A stretch of 64,000 bases of DNA from Saccharomyces paradoxus (lineage: Eukaryota; Ascomycota; Saccharomycetes; Saccharomycetales; Saccharomycetaceae): NCBI RefSeq assembly GCF_002079055.1, contig NC_047502.1, forward strand, positions 839,029-903,028. Direction: 5' to 3'. Below, one piece after another: positions 38,441 to 49,515 of the stretch. Both the position numbers and the translations under genes were made by a program. The stretch's first letter is position 1, and each line of letters starts with the position of its first letter. The notes under the pieces were generated by a model that saw only the letters and a program-made list of their open reading frames with translations, did not search any database and was not told where the DNA came from.

Positions 38441-40405
38441 TCATGCCATTTGGAAAACTTCCCAAAGTGATAGTAACCTGGATAAACGTGCGAAAACATT
38501 TAGCTCTCTTTCATTAACCATCTTTAATTGATTTAATTCGCTTGGTAATAGAAGTTCGTTCTCTTTTCCCTTAACATCATCCCTATTTGCCTTTTTCAAT
38601 AAGGTGAAGTTCTCTTGTTTTAATCTTTCCTTTTTGAAAAGTAAATTTGCCATATTCCATTCCAAGTTTTGCCTCATGAAATTATACGAATGCGTTTCTT
38701 TGCATCTAAACAAAAAGACTGCTCTTGATGCCGATCTGTCGGCGGTTCTTGGGACTTCCTGGATCTCTACGGAATTGTACCTAATTAGAGATGCTAAGGT
38801 AGATCTTATATCTTTTTCCTTCATTAACGCAGTCGAATTGATAATTTTTTCAGACACCAATTTGTTATCACGAATACAACGGCTTAAACGCATGGCTGAA
38901 GGCCCCAACGTTGATGCAATGATATACTCATAAACTGATGACTTTAATACCGGCATTAGTTTACTATATGGAACATAATAAACACCTGGTTTGGTTTCAT
39001 TCAAGAAGGGAAAATTTGATGATGCTAGGATTTTTAAATGACTGTTTATCAAAGAAGCGGAGTGAGGATCCTCGGTGTCTGCGTCCAGCTCGTCCTCTTC
39101 TTCGTCTTCTTGTTGTGTATCTCCGCTTTCTTGAAGAGATTTGGAAATAGCAGCAGGTAATGCAGGGATTACGAATCCGTCTTCGGTTTTTAATTTTTTA
39201 TTGGGTAATGGTGCAGCCGCGTTTGAACCGGAACGCTTTTTATTATCAGAGGGCTTTCTGGTTAATAAACTTCCACGCAAGTCCAATTCTGCAGGAAGGT
39301 GTCTTGCCAAGTCAATAGCATTAAAAGTAAGTCCTGGAGTCTTTTCCTCAACGAGTTCGTATTCATCTTGAAAGGATTTTGCCTCCTCCAAATCTTGTAA
39401 AAGTCCTGTTTGAGTTAGTGGGTCTCTAATTCTAGGAGTCTTTTGCTCTGTGAGCCTTAATGCAATTTTGTAAACCTGAGCTGTCACAGAGCCAACTCTT
39501 GTCTTGGCCAAATTAATCAATTGTTTAGATCTTCTACCCTTCATGAACCTATCCAAATTAATTGTCAGAGAGACTGTAGGTTTAACTATCCTCAATGAAG
39601 TCTTTGGATCAACTGTTAAGATTTGCGAAAGCTCATTTGGTTTATTCATGATTTTAGCAAAATCAGTTTTTGCATTCATCTTAGCTTGGGATCTTTTCTT
39701 CAAATCGGACAATGGGGAGTTTCTGGGAATATTTTTGTAATGTTTGTCGTATAGGAATTGCCAGAGATCTTCGATTGGTGTATAATGCAATTTTGATATT
39801 TGAATCAGATACCCCATTTCACACAGTTGCACGAATAGTGATGAAATGGTGTACTTCATTGAATCTGATGTGACACTGCTCAAGTAGTCTTCCACCGTCA
39901 AAGATCCTAATGATATAACATTTTGTACAATTTGAGCCACCAGCTGTTTATGCTCCTCTTCGTCGCCAACACGCATTTGAGTAATAATTTCGTCAATTAT
40001 CAACCCTGAATAGAGCAAAATATGTATCCCTTCCTCGTTATAGTAATAATAAGTGGTTTTTTTCCCGGATATTGCTGTTTCTTGTAGGTACTTAACACAT
40101 CTCAATTGCGTTAATGAGACAAGTGTGGTCTTGACACTGGCTACATCCATACCATCTATTTTCTCCACCAACTCGCGCACACTCAATCTCCCGAGGGCAA
40201 CCAGCGTCCCGATTACAGAGGCAGCTCTTTCACCCAGGTGTGCTTTCACCAATTCTTTGTAAAGAAACAAATCAGGATTCAAAGTCCTTTGTTCCAAGGA
40301 TGATATGGTCATGACATCTTCGGGCGTGACCAATTTTTCAGATTCGACAACGCCCTCACCTGCTTGATTCTCTGCATTTAGCGCTTCTCCCAGTAGCTCG
40401 TCCAT
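38441..40405 (-). CDS. RPC82: RPC82, RNA polymerase III subunit C82
   Basis: The 654-residue protein matches S. cerevisiae. It is built of repeated extended winged-helix domains; the first includes LVKAHLGERAASVIGTLVAL and LSVRELVEKIDGM, and others lie in the centre and C-terminal half. An acidic disordered loop (DTQQEDEEEDELDADTED, about 418-435) interrupts the fold. A C-terminal coiled coil ends LSRLLSLWEVFQMA. It forms the initiation subcomplex with Rpc34 and Rpc31. PAC and RRPE sites sit in its divergent promoter. Confidence 0.97.
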   Translation of the reverse strand: MDELLGEALNAENQAGEGVVESEKLVTPEDVMTISSLEQRTLNPDLFLYKELVKAHLGERAASVIGTLVALGRLSVRELVEKIDGMDVASVKTTLVSLTQLRCVKYLQETAISGKKTTYYYYNEEGIHILLYSGLIIDEIITQMRVGDEEEHKQLVAQIVQNVISLGSLTVEDYLSSVTSDSMKYTISSLFVQLCEMGYLIQISKLHYTPIEDLWQFLYDKHYKNIPRNSPLSDLKKRSQAKMNAKTDFAKIMNKPNELSQILTVDPKTSLRIVKPTVSLTINLDRFMKGRRSKQLINLAKTRVGSVTAQVYKIALRLTEQKTPRIRDPLTQTGLLQDLEEAKSFQDEYELVEEKTPGLTFNAIDLARHLPAELDLRGSLLTRKPSDNKKRSGSNAAAPLPNKKLKTEDGFVIPALPAAISKSLQESGDTQQEDEEEDELDADTEDPHSASLINSHLKILASSNFPFLNETKPGVYYVPYSKLMPVLKSSVYEYIIASTLGPSAMRLSRCIRDNKLVSEKIINSTALMKEKDIRSTLASLIRYNSVEIQEVPRTADRSASRAVFLFRCKETHSYNFMRQNLEWNMANLLFKKERLKQENFTLLKKANRDDVKGKENELLLPSELNQLKMVNERELNVFARLSRLLSLWEVFQMA

Positions 40406-40509
40406 TTGGATGTTGTCAATAGGTTTTATCCAATGCTGTGTCAGCGCACTCTATTGTTCTCAATGCACTTTCACTATTATTATTTTGATCCGAAGTTTTT
40501 TTTTTCAAT

Positions 40510-40531
40510 GCGATGAGCTTTTGAAAAATTT
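40510..40531 (-). promoter_or_regulatory. PAC + RRPE pair upstream of RPC82
   Basis: GCGATGAGCT (40510-40519) is a perfect PAC element. TGAAAAATTT (40522-40531) next to it is an RRPE. The pair is the classic control of Pol I/III subunit and ribosome-biogenesis genes and sits about 105 bp upstream of RPC82, much nearer to it than to QCR2. Confidence 0.8.
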
Positions 40532-40534
40532 ATG

Positions 40535-40547
40535 ATCGTTCCCAACG
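40535..40547 (+). promoter_or_regulatory. Abf1 site and CCAAT box in the QCR2 promoter
   Basis: ATCGTTCCCAACG matches the Abf1 consensus RTCRYnnnnnACG. CCAAT follows at 40550-40554, a possible Hap2/3/4/5 contact. I recall QCR2 of S. cerevisiae as Abf1- and HAP-regulated. The sites lie about 190 bp upstream of QCR2. Confidence 0.65.
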
Positions 40548-40734
40548 AACCAATAGAAGGCCCGCCCCGTCTTATATCCGTTAGCGTACCAAATATATAT
40601 ATAAAGAACAAGGGCCTTTCCTCAGAGCGATTACTGACCAAGTTTTAGAAGTTGATTAGGTTTTTAACAGGAGTGTGCTCGAACGATTAGGACGGGAGAG
40701 TTAAAAATCATTGAAAGGAAAAAAGAAGAACTCG

Positions 40735-41841
40735 ATGTTGTCTGCAGCTAGATTGCAAATTGTCCAGGGGTCAGTTAGAAGGTTAACTGTTTCCGCCAGG
40801 GACGCACCCACTAAAGTGTCTACATTGGCTGTCAAGGTCCATGGGGGGTCTCGTTATGCAAACAAAGACGGTGTGGCCCATCTCTTAAATAGGTTCAATT
40901 TCCAAAACACGAACACGAGATCAGCTTTGAAATTGGTCAGAGAATCCGAATTATTAGGGGGAACTTTTAAGTCTACTTTGGATAGGGAATATATCACTTT
41001 GAAAGCTACCTTTTTGAAAGATGACCTTCCCTACTATGTCAATGCCCTAGCAGATGTACTATATAAGACTGCCTTTAAACCTCACGAGCTAACTGAATCT
41101 GTTTTGCCTGCTGCCAGATACGATTATGCAGTTGCTGAACAATGCCCGGTAAAGAACGCCGAAGAACAGTTGTATGCCATTACTTTCAGAAGGGGCTTAG
41201 GGAACCCATTGTTGTATGACGGCGTGGAAAGAGTCAGTTTGCAAGATATCAAGGATTTTGCGGACAAAGTCTACACCAAGGAGAACCTTGAAGTCAGCGG
41301 TGAAAATATCGTTGAAGCCGATTTGAAAAGATTTGTTGACGATTCATTGTTAAGCACTTTACCCGCTGGTAAGTCATTGGTGAGTAAATCTGAACCAAAA
41401 TCCTTTTTAGGTGAAGAAAATAGAGTAAGATTTATTGGTGACTCCGTCGCCGCTATTGGTATCCCCGTAAACAAGGCTTCCCTAGCTCAATACGAAGTCC
41501 TGGCCAACTACTTGACCTCTGCGCTATCCGACCTTTCCGGTTTAGTCAGCTCAGCTAAGCTTGATAAATTCACTGACGGCGGCCTGTTCACTCTGTTTGT
41601 CAGAGATCAAGACAGCGCCGTGGTATCTGCCAACATCAAGAAAATAGTTTCTGATTTGAAAAAGGGCAAGGACTTATCTCCTGCTATAAATTACACAAAA
41701 TTGAAGAATGCCGTCCAAAACGAAACTCTTTCCAGCCCAATTGACCTAAAATTCGACGGGGTGAAGGACTTCAAGTTGGGCAAATTTAACTACGTAGCCG
41801 TTGGTGACGTTTCCCACTTGCCATATTTGGACGAATTGTAA
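40735..41841 (+). CDS. QCR2: QCR2, core protein 2 of respiratory complex III
   Basis: From ATG at 40735 the protein has 368 residues; an extension of eight codons opens only from TTG and is rejected. The N-terminus ([20 protein letters not shown]) is a mitochondrial targeting presequence. The body is an M16 metallopeptidase-like fold without the HxxEH zinc site, normal for core protein 2. It is a matrix-side subunit of ubiquinol-cytochrome c reductase. Confidence 0.97.
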   Translation: MLSAARLQIVQGSVRRLTVSARDAPTKVSTLAVKVHGGSRYANKDGVAHLLNRFNFQNTNTRSALKLVRESELLGGTFKSTLDREYITLKATFLKDDLPYYVNALADVLYKTAFKPHELTESVLPAARYDYAVAEQCPVKNAEEQLYAITFRRGLGNPLLYDGVERVSLQDIKDFADKVYTKENLEVSGENIVEADLKRFVDDSLLSTLPAGKSLVSKSEPKSFLGEENRVRFIGDSVAAIGIPVNKASLAQYEVLANYLTSALSDLSGLVSSAKLDKFTDGGLFTLFVRDQDSAVVSANIKKIVSDLKKGKDLSPAINYTKLKNAVQNETLSSPIDLKFDGVKDFKLGKFNYVAVGDVSHLPYLDEL

Positions 41842-43233
41842 GAGGAAAGTATTTGTACAAAACGAAAAAAATTACACGCAAGTATATATAGATGTTGCCA
41901 CGCACCCTTTTTTTTTAATGAATATTCATTCACACAAATATTGAAAACAAAAACGAACAAAATTCAAATAACAACATGTAAGACCAAAAATCCCTCATTA
42001 TTTATTCCTTACCCTTTCCAAATTCTTACAGAACTAGTAAATATATATTTAATTACACTTTTTTCTCTTTTAGCATACAACTCTTTTGCCACAATTTTAT
42101 ATTTAGGCCCCTGATTTCAATTGCAACGGTACGTATTTTTATGTCTTATCTTACGAACATAACTAAAAAAATTGCCTTCCTTAAAGTGGTAACAAAGGCG
42201 TAGATTCACCCTCATTTTTTACCGCTACAGCGGAAGGCTGTGGCTTATAACCACCTGCATATATATCTACCTATTCAATGGTCCTGTTTTCTTAAGCACA
42301 CGAGGCTGAAATAAATGATTGCTTATACGCGATGAACTTCTCCGAACACTTCTGCAAAAGCACTGCGCAGAAATGTAAGCAAAAGGCGGGGATCCATCAG
42401 CTGATGAAAGCGCATGACCGAATCGGAATTTCCACAGAAACGGATATACGCAGATGTACCGCAATACGTACTTGAAGCGCTGGCTTACATGTCATATCAT
42501 GCGCGATACATAGTTAATAGCCTTATGGATAGCGCACATGCCATGCCGATTAATAAGAAAGAATGTTGCACAATCAGATATCCTCTTATCCCATCAGGAA
42601 TGCAAACTTAAAAAGTATTTTCTTTCGTTGTAACAACGCCAGATGTCGACGATATATACCCCGCAGAAATGCCCGCACAGAATTTCTTTTCCGTTAAGTC
42701 GTCCCCCCAGGGTGCGAGGTTGTTTTCCTGCACGGTAAATCTGGCTGCCACGAAAGCCGGCTCCTCCGCCGTGTCCCCTAATTTTTTCCAAGTGAATATC
42801 TGCATCGGCCAACGGTTTATATTACTTCGATTGAGCTTGCCTGAACTCACCACTGCCGTCGTTTATCCCTCAAAGCTTAATCATCAGAAATGAGAAGGAA
42901 GAAAAGTTTATTCGTATACACACTTCCTTATTTCTGATGTTCTTCCACCCTCTTACAGAAGGAGGCTAGTCTAGACGTGATGATAATGCAGCAGAATAGG
43001 ATATACAACAAGTAAAAGAAAGAAGAAAAATAATTTACGTCGGGATTATAATATCCCGTTTGAATTCGAGGTATATTAATCGTACTGCTTTTCCCGGAAT
43101 CGCATTCTGTTCTTTTTACTGTGTCGGTTCTCACAATTCGTCTTGTCCTTTTACTTTCTTTCCCTTTTTTTTTTTGGTTTGGCCCTGTTTGTTAGGATCA
43201 ACATACATATAGTAGTATATAATCGACTTTAAT
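41842..43233. other. QCR2-AQY1 intergenic, AQY1 promoter and a possible relic
   Basis: 1392 bp. The left 450 bp is A/T-rich. The stretch 42331-42893 is unusually GC-rich for intergenic DNA and contains a plus-strand frame (42414-42893) interrupted by one TAA at 42609. It could be a dead gene; I do not recognise it. The last 300 bp includes a poly(T) run, TATATAAT (43214-43221) and the AQY1 start. Confidence 0.4.
42331..42893 (+). pseudogene. Possible decayed ORF upstream of AQY1
   Basis: One plus-strand frame reads 42414-42893 with a single internal stop (TAA 42609-42611). It contains protein-like strings such as YADVPQYVLEALAYMSYHAR and NFFSVKSSPQGARLFSC. A second frame opens from ATG 42331 (46 codons) and overlaps it, as a frameshift would produce. 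Minus-strand frames here are also partly open, so strand and coding status are uncertain. Confidence 0.22.
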
Positions 43234-44151
43234 ATGTCTTCGAACGACTCGAACGATACCGAAAAGCAACCCACTCGTCTAGACCCTACCGGTGTCGACG
43301 ACGCCTACATCCCACCGGAACAGCCGGAAACAAAACATCATCGCTTTAAAATCTCCAGGGACACCCTGAGAAACCACTTTATCGCAGCGGTTGGTGAGTT
43401 CTGCGGCACATTCATGTTTTTATGGTGCGCTTACGTTATCTGCAATGTCGCCAACCATGATGTCGCACTCGTTGCAGCGCCCGACGGTTCCCATCCGGGT
43501 CAATTGATTATGATTGCCATCGGTTTCGGGTTTTCCGTCATGTTTTCCATCTGGTGCTTTGCCGGTGTCTCTGGTGGGGCTTTGAATCCTGCTGTTTCGC
43601 TTTCTTTATGCTTGGCAAGAGCCATCTCTCCAACAAGATGCTTTGTTATGTGGATTTCGCAGATTGTTGCTGGAATGGCCGCCGGAGGCGCTGCAAGCGC
43701 TATGACACCTGGTAAAGTTCTTTTTGCCAATTCTTTGGGACTGGGCTGCTCCAGAACGAGGGGCCTGTTCCTGGAAATGTTCGGCACCGCTATCTTATGC
43801 TTAACGGTTTTGATGACGGCTGTGGAGAAGCGTGAAACTAACTTTATGGCCGCACTGCCCATCGGCATCTCCCTGTTTATCGCCCATGTCGCTTTGACTG
43901 CGTACACAGGCACAGGTGTCAATCCTGCAAGGTCTTTGGGTGCTGCTGTCGCAGCCAGATACTTCCCTCATTACCACTGGATTTACTGGATTGGCCCCCT
44001 ATTAGGATCCATTCTGGCATGGTCTGTGTGGCAATTATTGCAAATTCTAGATTATACAACCTATGTTACCGCTGAAAAGGCTGCCAGCACCAAGGAAAAG
44101 GCCCAGAAAAAAGATCCAACTAGCAACTCCTCCCCTACGAATGAAGTCTGA
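43234..44151 (+). CDS. AQY1: AQY1, water-channel aquaporin (full-length)
   Basis: The 305-residue protein has six membrane spans and both NPA motifs: NPAV at residues 118-121 and NPAR at 230-233. It has a long cytosolic N-terminus of about 48 residues, which gates the channel. It carries V121 and P255, the residues of the active allele; as I recall, the S288C laboratory allele has M121 and T255 and a C-terminal frameshift. The C-terminal tail differs from S. cerevisiae. Aqy1 passes water in spores and in freeze-thaw stress. It is convergent with HPA2. Confidence 0.97.
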   Translation: MSSNDSNDTEKQPTRLDPTGVDDAYIPPEQPETKHHRFKISRDTLRNHFIAAVGEFCGTFMFLWCAYVICNVANHDVALVAAPDGSHPGQLIMIAIGFGFSVMFSIWCFAGVSGGALNPAVSLSLCLARAISPTRCFVMWISQIVAGMAAGGAASAMTPGKVLFANSLGLGCSRTRGLFLEMFGTAILCLTVLMTAVEKRETNFMAALPIGISLFIAHVALTAYTGTGVNPARSLGAAVAARYFPHYHWIYWIGPLLGSILAWSVWQLLQILDYTTYVTAEKAASTKEKAQKKDPTSNSSPTNEV

Positions 44152-44281
44152 CTTTCCTTCCTTTTTCTCACTCACTCTCACTTAATATTATAACTTTGAG
44201 CAAAATTAGTAAGATTGATAATTATTCTTTATTCTTTTCTTTCTATACATCCTACGTACTGCTGACAAGTAATTAGTATTT

Positions 44282-45661
<1,380 letters not shown>

Positions 45662-48286
45662 TCACGGATAGTGTCCTGGAGCATAGCCGAAATAGCCATT
45701 TGCCGTATCAGTTATGTTTTTCAGTGGATAACCAACTCCATCGGCACCGGCATACGGAACTGTATTGCCCCACCAATTGAAAGCTGTGTCTTTATATTGG
45801 ACAGCAAAGAAAATGATAATAGCTGACAAAACCAAGCCTGTTGAAAAGCCTGCCGATAAAACGTAATTATACTTCTCCCACAAATTTAAATGATGTCTTT
45901 TCATATAGTACTGGGAAATATAACTAACAATCATACCAGAAGTGTAATACATCAAGTTATATGGAGGACTCATATTAAGCATTCCACCTACAAATAACAT
46001 CGGGTCGAAATATCTTGGATAAAATTTACCCCAACGCTTCCAAACACCAAAAAATATGCCAATACATGCACCTATCAACCAACACCATTTAAAGATTGGA
46101 TAAATATAATTGAAAATTCTTTTTGGTCCAATGGCACCCCAGACAACGGAAGCATTATAATAGGTCACAGCATCGGGACAGGTGAATTTTGCGTTTTGGT
46201 GAGGCGTGCAAAAATCTTTGATATTAGAGATTTGCCAGTTCAAAACACCTAGGTTAACGAATATTTGAATAAGAACTATGATACATTGTCCCCTGAACAG
46301 TGCCATTGGCGGAATCTTACAGTAATGCGCAATTTTTAAATTAGAAACGTAATTATCTGCTTGGCCGTCGATGTTATAACCAAAAGCCTTCAAAATCATT
46401 ATGGCGATAGGATTGCCTGGTAAAGCATACCCCATCACCATTTCGATCAACAGATTCAAACCAAAAGAATAACCGGTTGTTGCTTGTAGGATAGTAGTTG
46501 GGATCAAGAAAACAAAATTGAAACCCAAAGAAACGAAAAGGCCCCAGACTGGTGTATTCGTTGGGTAATGCTCTACAACAGCTATCCCGACAACAAGTGA
46601 AGCTATCAATATTGCAAAGTACCACCAATCTGGAACTTCTTTGTAATTTTTCATCGCATTAGAGTGAGGGTCATCATAATCATCCAGAATCCTGTAATTG
46701 CTTTTGAACATTGTAACCCAAGATTTAAGTTTTCTCAAGGCCCACAAATTCAAAGCCCAATCTTTAAAAGCATTGAATAATAGTTTTGAATGTACAATAA
46801 ATGACCACGTAATCATAAGGGGGTATGCGCAAATGAAAGCGCCATATGTTACCAAATTTCCAGCGCTGTAGTACGGTGGCGAGTAGCTTTGATATTTCTT
46901 CACATCTAGTTTATTGTCACTATCTAATATCTCAGAAACTTCAAAGGAGTCGCCAGTGTTTGTATACAAGGAATTTGTGAATATTGGCAGGTACTGACAA
47001 CTCATATAATTACTATAGTATACTGCAATGACAATTAAAGCTGCTAATATACAGCCGAGATACTGTGTTAGGTAAGACCAAAATGGATAAACTAAGGGAG
47101 AATTAAACGAGATAACATTCCAATCAAAAGATGAGATAGGATTTATTCCAAGACCAGTGACACCCCCCGTGATATTTGCGAGATTAATGTTATTTGGCTT
47201 GATCCAGGTCATCCAATTAAAAGTATTCAGAATATTAATAATGTAAGTGGGAAACCAGTTATAGATGAACATGATAAAAAAAGCCAAGAAGAAAAACTTA
47301 TACCTGCTCATACCAGACTCATGCTTTTCTTTGCCCAATAGAGCTTTATTTATAGCAATAGTTGGCATGACTGTTGGCCATAATGCGCGAGCTGGATAAA
47401 CAACAAATTTCCTAAGAATGCCAGCAAATCCAAATCCAATAAATTGTACAGATAACGATAGTAGGAATTGGTAGCCAAACGAAAAGGCAGAATGGTAGAA
47501 GAGTTTTTGCGTCAAAATATTGTAATGTGTGTAGAACGCGCCTTGACAAATTGCATATAACAAGGTTGAAAACATTTGCTCTTTTTGAGTCCATGGTTTG
47601 TCGATATTGATACCATACTTTCTGCCTCTGATGGTTATAGTCCAACAGGGAACAGTTTTTGCCCAAGCTTTACCACAGATGTATAAAAACATTTGGATAA
47701 TTGGAGTATCCAATGAAATTGAAACCACTCTGTGCGAAAAGAACTCATTAAATCCAGAACCGATGATAGACCAAATTATCGCCAAAAAATATGCTCGGAA
47801 CGTCTCCACTGGAATAGTGGGGTCATCTTCTGGATCAACGACAGCTCTAACCTCTTGGTAAGGAGAATGAAATTTGATAGCTGAAGCAAATGCCCTAACG
47901 TCAAAGCTGTCGTAGTCATCTGTCCCCTCTTTTGAATCCAAATATACCAATCTCTTCCACTCCTCATATTGATCATGTGGTATGTTTTCGTCGTCCTTGT
48001 AATAGATGATGGAGTCTTTTAGTATTTCGAAGGAATCTTCAAGCGTCAGTTCAGGCATTTTTTTGAGGATATACGCAACATCTTCTGGGATATCATAAAG
48101 AGTGCGATTTTCATAACCCAACTTTTTCATGAAGTGCAATATTTGTTCATCTGTGTACCATTGAGAAAAATCCGATGAATGATTGGAAAGCCTTTCAGAG
48201 TACTCAGCACCTTCGACGTAATCAACGGTACCTTTCGTGGATACCTTCTCGTCGATTATAATTTTATCTTTGACCGTTTCACTCAT
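45662..48286 (-). CDS. OPT2: OPT2, oligopeptide transporter family protein
   Basis: From ATG at 48284-48286 the protein has 874 residues, three fewer than I recall for S. cerevisiae, from a deletion near residue 120. The signature SPYQEVRAVVDPEDDP lies about residue 140, followed by about 14 hydrophobic spans. The N-terminus is cytosolic and polar. Opt2 belongs to the proton-coupled oligopeptide transporter family and in S. cerevisiae affects membrane lipid asymmetry, vacuole fusion and glutathione handling. It marks the last gene of the dense core before the sparse region. Confidence 0.96.
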   Translation of the reverse strand: MSETVKDKIIIDEKVSTKGTVDYVEGAEYSERLSNHSSDFSQWYTDEQILHFMKKLGYENRTLYDIPEDVAYILKKMPELTLEDSFEILKDSIIYYKDDENIPHDQYEEWKRLVYLDSKEGTDDYDSFDVRAFASAIKFHSPYQEVRAVVDPEDDPTIPVETFRAYFLAIIWSIIGSGFNEFFSHRVVSISLDTPIIQMFLYICGKAWAKTVPCWTITIRGRKYGINIDKPWTQKEQMFSTLLYAICQGAFYTHYNILTQKLFYHSAFSFGYQFLLSLSVQFIGFGFAGILRKFVVYPARALWPTVMPTIAINKALLGKEKHESGMSRYKFFFLAFFIMFIYNWFPTYIINILNTFNWMTWIKPNNINLANITGGVTGLGINPISSFDWNVISFNSPLVYPFWSYLTQYLGCILAALIVIAVYYSNYMSCQYLPIFTNSLYTNTGDSFEVSEILDSDNKLDVKKYQSYSPPYYSAGNLVTYGAFICAYPLMITWSFIVHSKLLFNAFKDWALNLWALRKLKSWVTMFKSNYRILDDYDDPHSNAMKNYKEVPDWWYFAILIASLVVGIAVVEHYPTNTPVWGLFVSLGFNFVFLIPTTILQATTGYSFGLNLLIEMVMGYALPGNPIAIMILKAFGYNIDGQADNYVSNLKIAHYCKIPPMALFRGQCIIVLIQIFVNLGVLNWQISNIKDFCTPHQNAKFTCPDAVTYYNASVVWGAIGPKRIFNYIYPIFKWCWLIGACIGIFFGVWKRWGKFYPRYFDPMLFVGGMLNMSPPYNLMYYTSGMIVSYISQYYMKRHHLNLWEKYNYVLSAGFSTGLVLSAIIIFFAVQYKDTAFNWWGNTVPYAGADGVGYPLKNITDTANGYFGYAPGHYP

Positions 48287-49503
48287 ATTTTTCAATGGTT
48301 CGACAATAATATTGCGTATTACAAAATTCGCTAATTTTGAAGTATGCTAGTTTGTTTTATAGATAATAAACCCCCGTTGTTTGAACGTTTAAGGTACAAT
48401 TATATGTGTTTCAATTATTATCTTTGAGGATGTAGCAATAGAAATGAGTATACAAACATGACTCTAAACTACAGAGGATAGTGCTCCATTCCCATTTATA
48501 GGTTTTTTAAAAGCGAGAAAAAACCTAGCAAGTTGATATCAATATTCCAATGTTGCTTATCTTCATTGCCAATAAGTTGTGAAATGATTGAACAATTTTC
48601 TATTTCATCAAAATTCAGAAGTAAGATAACACTGTCCGACTGTAAAATAACACTGACATTATTTTAGATAAGAGAATAAACCTAAATAACTACGGGAGTT
48701 ATGAATCTCCATAAAACAACAGGCTGATATCGACGACCACAATGGCGATTCGTGTGTTTCGATAAACCACAACAGGGGCAAAGAGGAAATTAAACTACAT
48801 CAGTTGACGGCAAAGGTTAACTACAAAGTGTGCGATTATTGAAAACTGTCACAACAAAACTAAGTCGAACAGTTACCCCCGATTTTTGTTGGTTGCTTTT
48901 ACTGACACTATCATGTGAACGAATTTTTTTTCTTTTGGTATTCCTCGCATAGTGTTGGCTTCTTTCACCAAGATAAAAATAGTGAGATAAAAAATGTTGC
49001 AGCGATGTTATGTGTCACACCAACGTGGCTGCTCTGTCTGAGAGGGATCCATCTCACGGATCCGTTTCAAGCGGATCTCTTTTGTATTTTTTATTTTTTC
49101 GTGAAAAATCAGATATTGATCATTGGCCTACCTGCTTTTGCCCGTTTGTTTGTTTTCCATCATAGAGATCCTCAGTGGGTGAGACTGATGCGCACGGCAC
49201 AATTGCTGCATGTGCTTATCAAAACATACATCCTTTTGTACCCAAAAAGGAAAATCGCGTTAGGACAAGGTTGTCAGGTTTAGCTACCATTTCCTGACCA
49301 CATTAATGCAGTTCACGAAGAACCGCCAATGACGCTTTTGCTACCAGACAGGCGTTGAGTGTCGCCTCTGTCCTGCACTGCCTCTGTCATCTCCTCTTTT
49401 TGATTATGATGATTGTATCCCGAAGCTCGAGTGGGAGCGTATGCCACGTACGAAAATTTGTTACAGTGCCGTCACATCCCCTGCAAAGAATGTAGGAACG
49501 ACA

Positions 49504-49515
49504 CCCCCCCCCCCC
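49504..49515. repeat. C12 homopolymer
   Basis: Twelve consecutive C residues. It sits in the same gene-free stretch as the longer C28 tract. Confidence 0.9.

Noticed and set aside
48915-49283. 122-codon ORF in the gene-poor region after OPT2
   Set aside because: Phe-rich, low complexity at the start, no recognised family, and no sign of a promoter; treated as chance.
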